Assembly: GCA_002005505.1 (NCBI GenBank)
Contig: KV908766.1
Location: forward strand, 44,205 to 58,248
From: Botryococcus braunii
Lineage: Eukaryota; Chlorophyta; Trebouxiophyceae
Direction: 5' to 3'
DNA: 14,044 bases
Under the pieces are notes generated by a model that worked only from the letters and a program-made list of their open reading frames with translations, was not told the origin of the DNA and ran no database searches. The stretch's first letter is position 1. Every line of letters starts with the position of its first letter. The position numbers and the translations under genes were made by a program. Below are positions 14,003-14,044 of the stretch, piece after piece.

Positions 14003-14044
<42 letters not shown>
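13888..14044. repeat. CT microsatellite with T-tract interruptions, reaching the window end
   Basis: About 157 bases of (CT)n on the plus strand are broken by T runs of 9 and 15 bases and by CCT units. The sequence ends inside the repeat, so its true length is unknown. Confidence 0.97.

Overview
This window is eukaryotic repeat DNA with no convincing host gene. Most of it is two related Ty1/copia LTR retrotransposons on the minus strand, one inside the other. The lineage cannot be fixed from the sequence. Both elements carry a primer-binding site matching an internal (half-tRNA) stretch of initiator tRNA-Met, as described for Drosophila copia and yeast Ty5. TAA, TAG and TGA all behave as stops.

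Layout. The older element, read right to left, has its 5' LTR at about 11769-12498, then a PBS (11755-11768), an unexpected 174-aa leader ORF (11178-11702), and the 5' part of gag (10799-11161). It resumes at 3787 with the rest of gag, then protease/integrase (1213-3273), a linker (568-1212) and the start of reverse transcriptase, which runs off the left edge. It is decayed: gag, the gag/protease border and RT change frame, and integrase has lost the segment holding the third catalytic residue.

The younger element (3788-10798, 7011 bp) interrupts the older gag. It is structurally complete: two 694-bp LTRs that read as identical, a 5-bp GTATT target-site duplication, PBS, leader, Gag-protease-integrase ORF (980 aa), RT-RNase H ORF (748 aa) and polypurine tract. 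Its one visible coding defect is a frame change at a run of six G between integrase and RT. With one target duplication removed, the older gag reads across the junction in a single frame.

Both LTR types contain an internal direct duplication (135 bp at 328-bp spacing in the younger, 146 bp at 330-bp spacing in the older). The block sequences differ, but the architecture and the CCTGTA block edge are shared. The right flank (12499-14044) is GC-rich, palindrome-rich DNA with no recognisable gene, and ends in a CT microsatellite.

The items most worth following are the leader ORF with its PPxY motif in an otherwise broken element, the shared duplicated-block LTR design, the inverted repeats around both PBSs, and a motif repeated in U3 and in the integrase-RT linker.
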